Source: Hormiphora californensis (Eukaryota; Ctenophora; Tentaculata; Cydippida; Pleurobrachiidae). From it: a DNA stretch of 64,000 nt. The translations under genes were made by a program, and so were the position numbers. The notes beneath the pieces are model-generated. The model worked only from the letters and a program-made list of their open reading frames with translations, was not told where the DNA came from and ran no database searches. Positions 60,059-64,000 of this stretch are shown piece after piece. Numbering within the stretch: the stretch's first letter is position 1; each line of letters begins with the position of its first letter. Location: assembly GCA_020137815.1 (NCBI GenBank), contig CM035361.1, positions 2,072,989 through 2,136,988 on the forward strand, read 5' to 3'.

Positions 60059-60768
60059 TGTGAATAGAGAGAGACGATATATATCGAGAGATGAAGAAGA
60101 GAGATAGTGAATCGATATTCTAGTCTGATCTCTAGCTTCGATCTCCTCGTTCTCTACTACTCTCTTCGCTAGTCTCGCTCTCTCTCCTCTCTATCTCTCT
60201 CTCTGCTCTCTCTCTATTTCTCTCTCTCTCTCTCTCTCTCCTCTCTACTTCTCGACTCAATATACATCTAGCCCTCCCCTCCCTTCAATCCGTGTTCATT
60301 TTATTCTTTTATATGCATTTCTTCTACTCTTTCTCCACCCGCCCATGCAGCAGCAGTGCTCTTTAATAAAGAAGGTAAGGAAATAAAATAATGAGAAAAT
60401 TAGAGGATCTTGAATATCCGGATCAGCTAACTACTGTCGGACCGCGATACACCGGGATGCTCGGGGGAAATAATTTTGAATTGGGGTGTCCCACTGTCCA
60501 GTACAGTTAATTTTCTATATCTCGGGAAATTTATCCTCATAAGGCAACTAAATTGCAGCTACAAGTAAGAGAGAGAAAGATGGTCCAAGGTAGAAAGAAA
60601 GAGCTCAAAAAGATGGTCTGTTGTAACTAAATGTCCAAGATTTTCCTATTTTTGTGTGTTCCTACACACGCATCCCTCTTCTCCATCGCCAGCTCAAATA
60701 AATTAGTGAAGATCATTAAACTCAATATTTACAGTGGGTCAATTAGCATATTTCAATTGATGGCTATA
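58044..60768. other. Upstream region with dense GA/CT tracts
   Basis: Short (GA)n/(CT)n tracts at 58598-58810 and 60003-60245 face each other as inverted repeats, with AGAGAG on the left and CTCTCT on the right of each. It probably holds the promoter and 5' UTR of the gene starting at 58043. No exon was assigned. At 60436-60490 there are relics of the pogo-like (CTGTCGGACCGCGATACACC) and GGGGTGTCCCACTGTCC families. Confidence 0.5.
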
Positions 60769-60950
60769 GGGTAGGCGGGGGTAATTCGGGTCACCTTTTT
60801 GATTAAAGTGGTATTCCCTTGGTTGTGGCAGAATGTCTGCACATAAAATCTATTCAATTTATCCAATGTGACACTTGTTAAGATATTTGGACTGTTGAAG
60901 TTTTCAAATCCAACCTTTTTCACACATAAAAAAGCCCACGAAATCGTTTA

Positions 60951-61885
60951 GTAGAGGCAATAATTACAGTCACCTCCTCTGATTTCTATGAAACTTCTCC
61001 CATGCTAAGAGGTGGCAATAGAGGTTCAAATACCGCAGAGTTTAAGTCTGAACAATGTTCGGTTCGTTAATTATCGCTAATTGAAAAACGCTTAAATGGC
61101 CTAAAATCGCCCTAAGTTCCGAATTGAAATTTTGGAGTTGAGACTCCAGACTTCGTAGAGATGTCCGCTAGGATGACAATATGCACCAAAATCGGACGAA
61201 GCCCTAAATTCGTCCGAATTCGGTACGAAAAGCCGGGTAGACTGATTTTTGGTCACGTGACATGGGTCCAAAATCAGTTTTTTGCCATTTACGCCTTTCC
61301 TGTACGTCGGAGACAAAAAATATGGCCAATACTTGTCATTTCCATCGCTTTCTGCATCTTTTAAGCCCCCTATAAATATCCCTTACTTCAACGGTTCAGA
61401 AGTTAGAGTTTTTCAGGAGACTAAATGACGTCACTTCTGAACCGTTGAAGTAAGGGATATTTATAGGGGGCTTAAAAGATGCAGAAAGCGATGGAAATGA
61501 CACGTATTGGCCATATTTTTTGTCTCCGACGTACAGGAAAGGCGTAAATGGCAAAAAACTGATTTTGGACCCATGTCACGTGACCAAAAATCAGTCTACC
61601 CGGCTTTTCGTACCGAATTCGGACGAATTTAGGGCTTCGTCCGATTTTGGTGCATATTGTCATCCTAGCGGACATCTCTACGAAGTCTGGAGTCTCAACT
61701 CCAAAATTTCAATTCGGAACTTAGGGCGATTTTAGGCCATTTTAGCGTTTTTCAATTAGCGATAATTAACGAACCGAACATTGTTCAGACTTAAACTCTG
61801 CGGTATTTGAACCTCTATTGCCACCTCTTAGCATGGGAGAAGTTTCATAGAAATCAGAGGAGGTGACTGTAATTATTGCCTCTAC
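60951..61885. mobile_element. 0.94-kb palindromic foldback nested in the composite element
   Basis: Arms of ~450 bp are near-identical inverses around ~61418. Ends GTAGAGGCAATAATTACAG and its inverse are flanked by TA. A 71-codon frame is present in both arms. One difference noted: CTTGTCATTTCC in the left arm against the inverse of GACACGTATTGG in the right. Confidence 0.94.
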
Positions 61886-62088
61886 TAGTTAGTTTGCGTA
61901 TTGTTGGTAATTCGGGTCAGTGGCTAAATCGGGCCACGCGCGTATTCAGCCAATCACAGCCCTCGCAAACAAACACGTGACCAAATGACCCGAATTACCA
62001 ACACAGCGTGTTGCCGCTGAAATCATGCGGTTAATTCGGGTCAAGTGTTTGTAATTCGGGCCAGCTGTTGGTTGGCTGATGGTTGGCT

Positions 62089-62910
62089 GTTTTAGGGGCC
62101 TCTAGGAGGCCTCTAGAGGCCCCCAGAGGCCCCTAGGGCCCCTAGAGGCCCCTAGAGACCCCTTGAGACCCCTAAAGGCCCCTTAAGGCCCCTTAAGGCC
62201 CCTAGAAGCCCCTAGAAGCCCCTAGAGGCCCCCTAGAAGCCCCTAGAGGGCCCCCTAGAGGCCCCCTAGAGGCCTCTAGAGGCCCCTAGAGGCCCCCAGA
62301 GGCCCCCTAGAGGCCCCTTGAGACCCCTAAAGGCCCCTTAAGGCCCCTTAAGGCCCCTAGAAGCCCCTAGAGGACCCTAGAGGCCCCCCTAGAAGCCCCT
62401 AGAGGACCCTAGAGGCCCCCTAGAGGCCCCGAGAGGCCCCTAGAGGCCCCCGAGAGGCCCCTAGAGGCCCCTAGAGGCCCCTAAAAGCCCCTAGAGGACC
62501 CTATATGCCCCCTAGAGGCCCCTAGAGGCCCCCTAGAGGCCCCCAGAGGCCCCTAGAGGCCCCTAGAGGTCCCTTAAGGCCCCTAGAAGCCCCTAGAGGC
62601 CCCCTAGAAGCCCCTAGAGGCCCCCTAGAAGCCCCTAGAGGCCCCCTAGAGGCCCCTAGAGGCCCCCAGAGGCCCCAGAGACCCCTTGAGACCCCTAAAG
62701 GCCCCTTAAGGCCCCTAGAAGCCCCTAGAGGACCCTAGAGGCCCCCCAGAAGCCCCTAGAGGACCCTAGAGGCCCCCTAGAGGCCCCGAGAGGCCCCTAA
62801 AGGCCCCCGAGAGGCCCCTAGAGGCCCCTAAAAGCCCCTAGAGGCCCCTTAGAGGCCCCTAAAGGCCCCCTAGAGGCCCCAAGAGGCCCCTAAAGGCCCC
62901 CAGAGGCCCG
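62089..62910. repeat. 10-bp tandem array CCCCTAGAGG
   Basis: About 80 copies of GAGGCCCCTA with variants AAGCCCCTA, AAGGCCCCTT, GAGACCCCTT and an 11-bp form with an extra C. A longer-range order (about 200-230 bp) is visible from repeated variant combinations (GAGACCCCTAAAGGCC at 62165, 62323 and 62686). Confidence 0.95.
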
Positions 62911-63512
62911 AAATCGAGAAGAAAACATAAAATATGGGGCCAGAAATCACTCAAACTTGCTGATTTATCGCAAAAATAAGGTGACCCGAATTAGCCGCTT
63001 TGCCTGTGACCCGAATTACAAACATGACCCGAATTAGACACACTGTTTTGTGACGTCATTTTGGTAAATCAATAATGACGTAATTCCTTCAAAAACTTAG
63101 CCAATAAGTGCTGAATTATCCCATTGGATAAAATCATATGTTTTCTTCTCGAAAAAATTCCGCAAATTCACGGGAATACCAATTGAATCCAAAATCGGGA
63201 AATGAACGATATTCCGTATTTCAAATTTTCCCGCCAAATCTTGTTACATTAGAATGGCCCGAATTACAAACAAGTGACCCGAATTACCAACTGACCCGAA
63301 TTACCCCCTCCTACCCTATGGATTCAAAGCTATGCCAACTATGATCAGTGATATTGTAACTCACAAATAAATGGCACACATGCTAGTACAACAGTTGATT
63401 ATAACTCAAGAATAGGTTACCAAGAAGAAGCAGCTACAAATTGAAACTAATTTGTACTAGGCACCAAACGAGAATGCTCTAATTGCATATAACGTCTCGG
63501 ATTAATACGGTA

Positions 63513-63684
63513 CAGTCGGACCCCGACTTACCGGGCCCCGATTTACCGGAACCCCGATTTACCGGGAGGATAGACTTCCCCCGATATAGGAAATTAACGG
63601 TATTTGACCCCGATATACCGGGCACCCCGATTTACCGGGCAAAACCCTTTCCCCCGAGCATCCCGGTAAATCGGGGTCCGACTG
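63513..63684. mobile_element. Pogo/Tigger-like MITE, copy 4
   Basis: CAGTCGGACCCCGACTTACC and GGTAAATCGGGGTCCGACTG are flanked by TA. Several internal direct repeats of CCCCGATTTACCGGG. Confidence 0.92.
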
Positions 63685-63885
63685 TAGTTGAAAAACTGAA
63701 AAAGTGCTCACACCTGCTTTCTACTTTCATGATGCTTATGCAAATCCTACACATGGACAGACCAAAACACAAACTTCAAGAACTGCAGGGCCCGGGATAA
63801 GGATTGATAATTGAGGATGCGAATTGGCGCTATATCACCAATCACCATGGACACCACAACCGGGAATAATTAAGTAGTTACTCAC

Positions 63886-64000
63886 CCATGTTCATGAGCC
63901 TAACGGCCCGATCTCTCACACTCTGCCTCCTCCTCCTAGTGCACCTATCCCTCTCCCTCGGTCTTCCCCTCTCCTCCACAGCACCTCTCCTGGCATGCCT
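63886..64000 (-). CDS. Probable exon cut by the window end
   Basis: It is open across 115 bp in one frame, reading RDRCTRRRRQSVRDRAVRLM, and ends at a consensus donor ATGG|GTGAGT in phase 1. It is strongly basic. It may be an upstream exon of the low-complexity gene chain or belong to a different gene. Confidence 0.4.

Larger units (their letters stand above)
60769..63316. mobile_element. Composite 2.5-kb element with subterminal TAATTCGGGTCA repeats, TA target site
   Basis: Ends GGGTAGGCGGGGGTAATTCG and, inverted, CGAATTACCCCCTCCTACCC are flanked by TA. About a dozen TAATTCGGGTCA words (both orientations) cluster near 60780, 61907-62060 and 62983-63300, in the manner of subterminal transposase-binding repeats. 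The interior holds a nested foldback and a 10-bp array. No transposase frame is present. Confidence 0.85.

Noticed and set aside
61101-61735. 71-codon and 67-codon frames present in both arms of the 60951-61885 foldback
   Set aside because: Same reason as for the larger palindrome; no recognisable domain.

Overview
This is a eukaryotic nuclear window. Protein-coding genes are split into many short exons with GT...AG introns, introns are packed with (GA)n/(CT)n microsatellites, minisatellites and small DNA transposons, and at least two genes have clear animal orthologues (ACBD3 and IMPACT). Sushi-type extracellular exons bounded by phase-1 introns, short secreted cysteine-rich proteins and an MFS carrier also fit an animal. 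An early-branching invertebrate is my best guess, but nothing in the sequence fixes the phylum. All exon models were made by eye from splice signals and reading-phase continuity, without alignment.

Layout. 1-8.1 kb (+): the 3' part of an ACBD3/GCP60-like Golgi scaffold gene, enlarged by roughly 1,000 residues of low-complexity sequence, about fifty of them heptads of the type EVVEKEA/S. 8.7-11.4 kb (+): a complete six-exon IMPACT gene (RWD plus UPF0029/YigZ-type domain), with an 850-bp minisatellite in intron 1. 12.4-13.2 kb (-): two exons of a sushi-containing extracellular protein. 15.5-16.3 kb (-): the two last exons of an unrecognised gene. 20.6-27.0 kb: an extraordinary GGCGCC-rich, 10-bp-periodic array present in opposite orientations, the right-hand copy looking like poor consensus sequence. 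27.3-28.4 kb (-): two small genes, one encoding a 78-residue secreted cysteine-rich peptide with its own TATA box. 28.9-35.3 kb (+): a ten-exon MFS transporter. 35.8-37.1 kb (+): a secreted 14-cysteine protein. 37.8-58.0 kb (-): more than twenty phase-compatible exons of one or more low-complexity Gly/Pro/Ser/Lys-rich proteins, the last with two C-terminal membrane helices and PPxY motifs. 60.8-63.3 kb: a composite transposon holding a second 10-bp array. The final 115 bp look like another minus-strand exon.

The mobile-element content is the dominant theme. At least six long-inverted-repeat (foldback) elements sit exactly between TA dinucleotides (Tc1/mariner-like targeting), one element sits between TTAA (piggyBac-like), three copies of a TTGGTGACATAGACACC family have perfect 9-bp target duplications and another family has a 10-bp duplication (both Mutator-like sizes), and four pogo/Tigger-like remnants occur. 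Most lie in introns. The genes show no evident functional cluster; they appear to be ordinary neighbours embedded in transposon-rich DNA.
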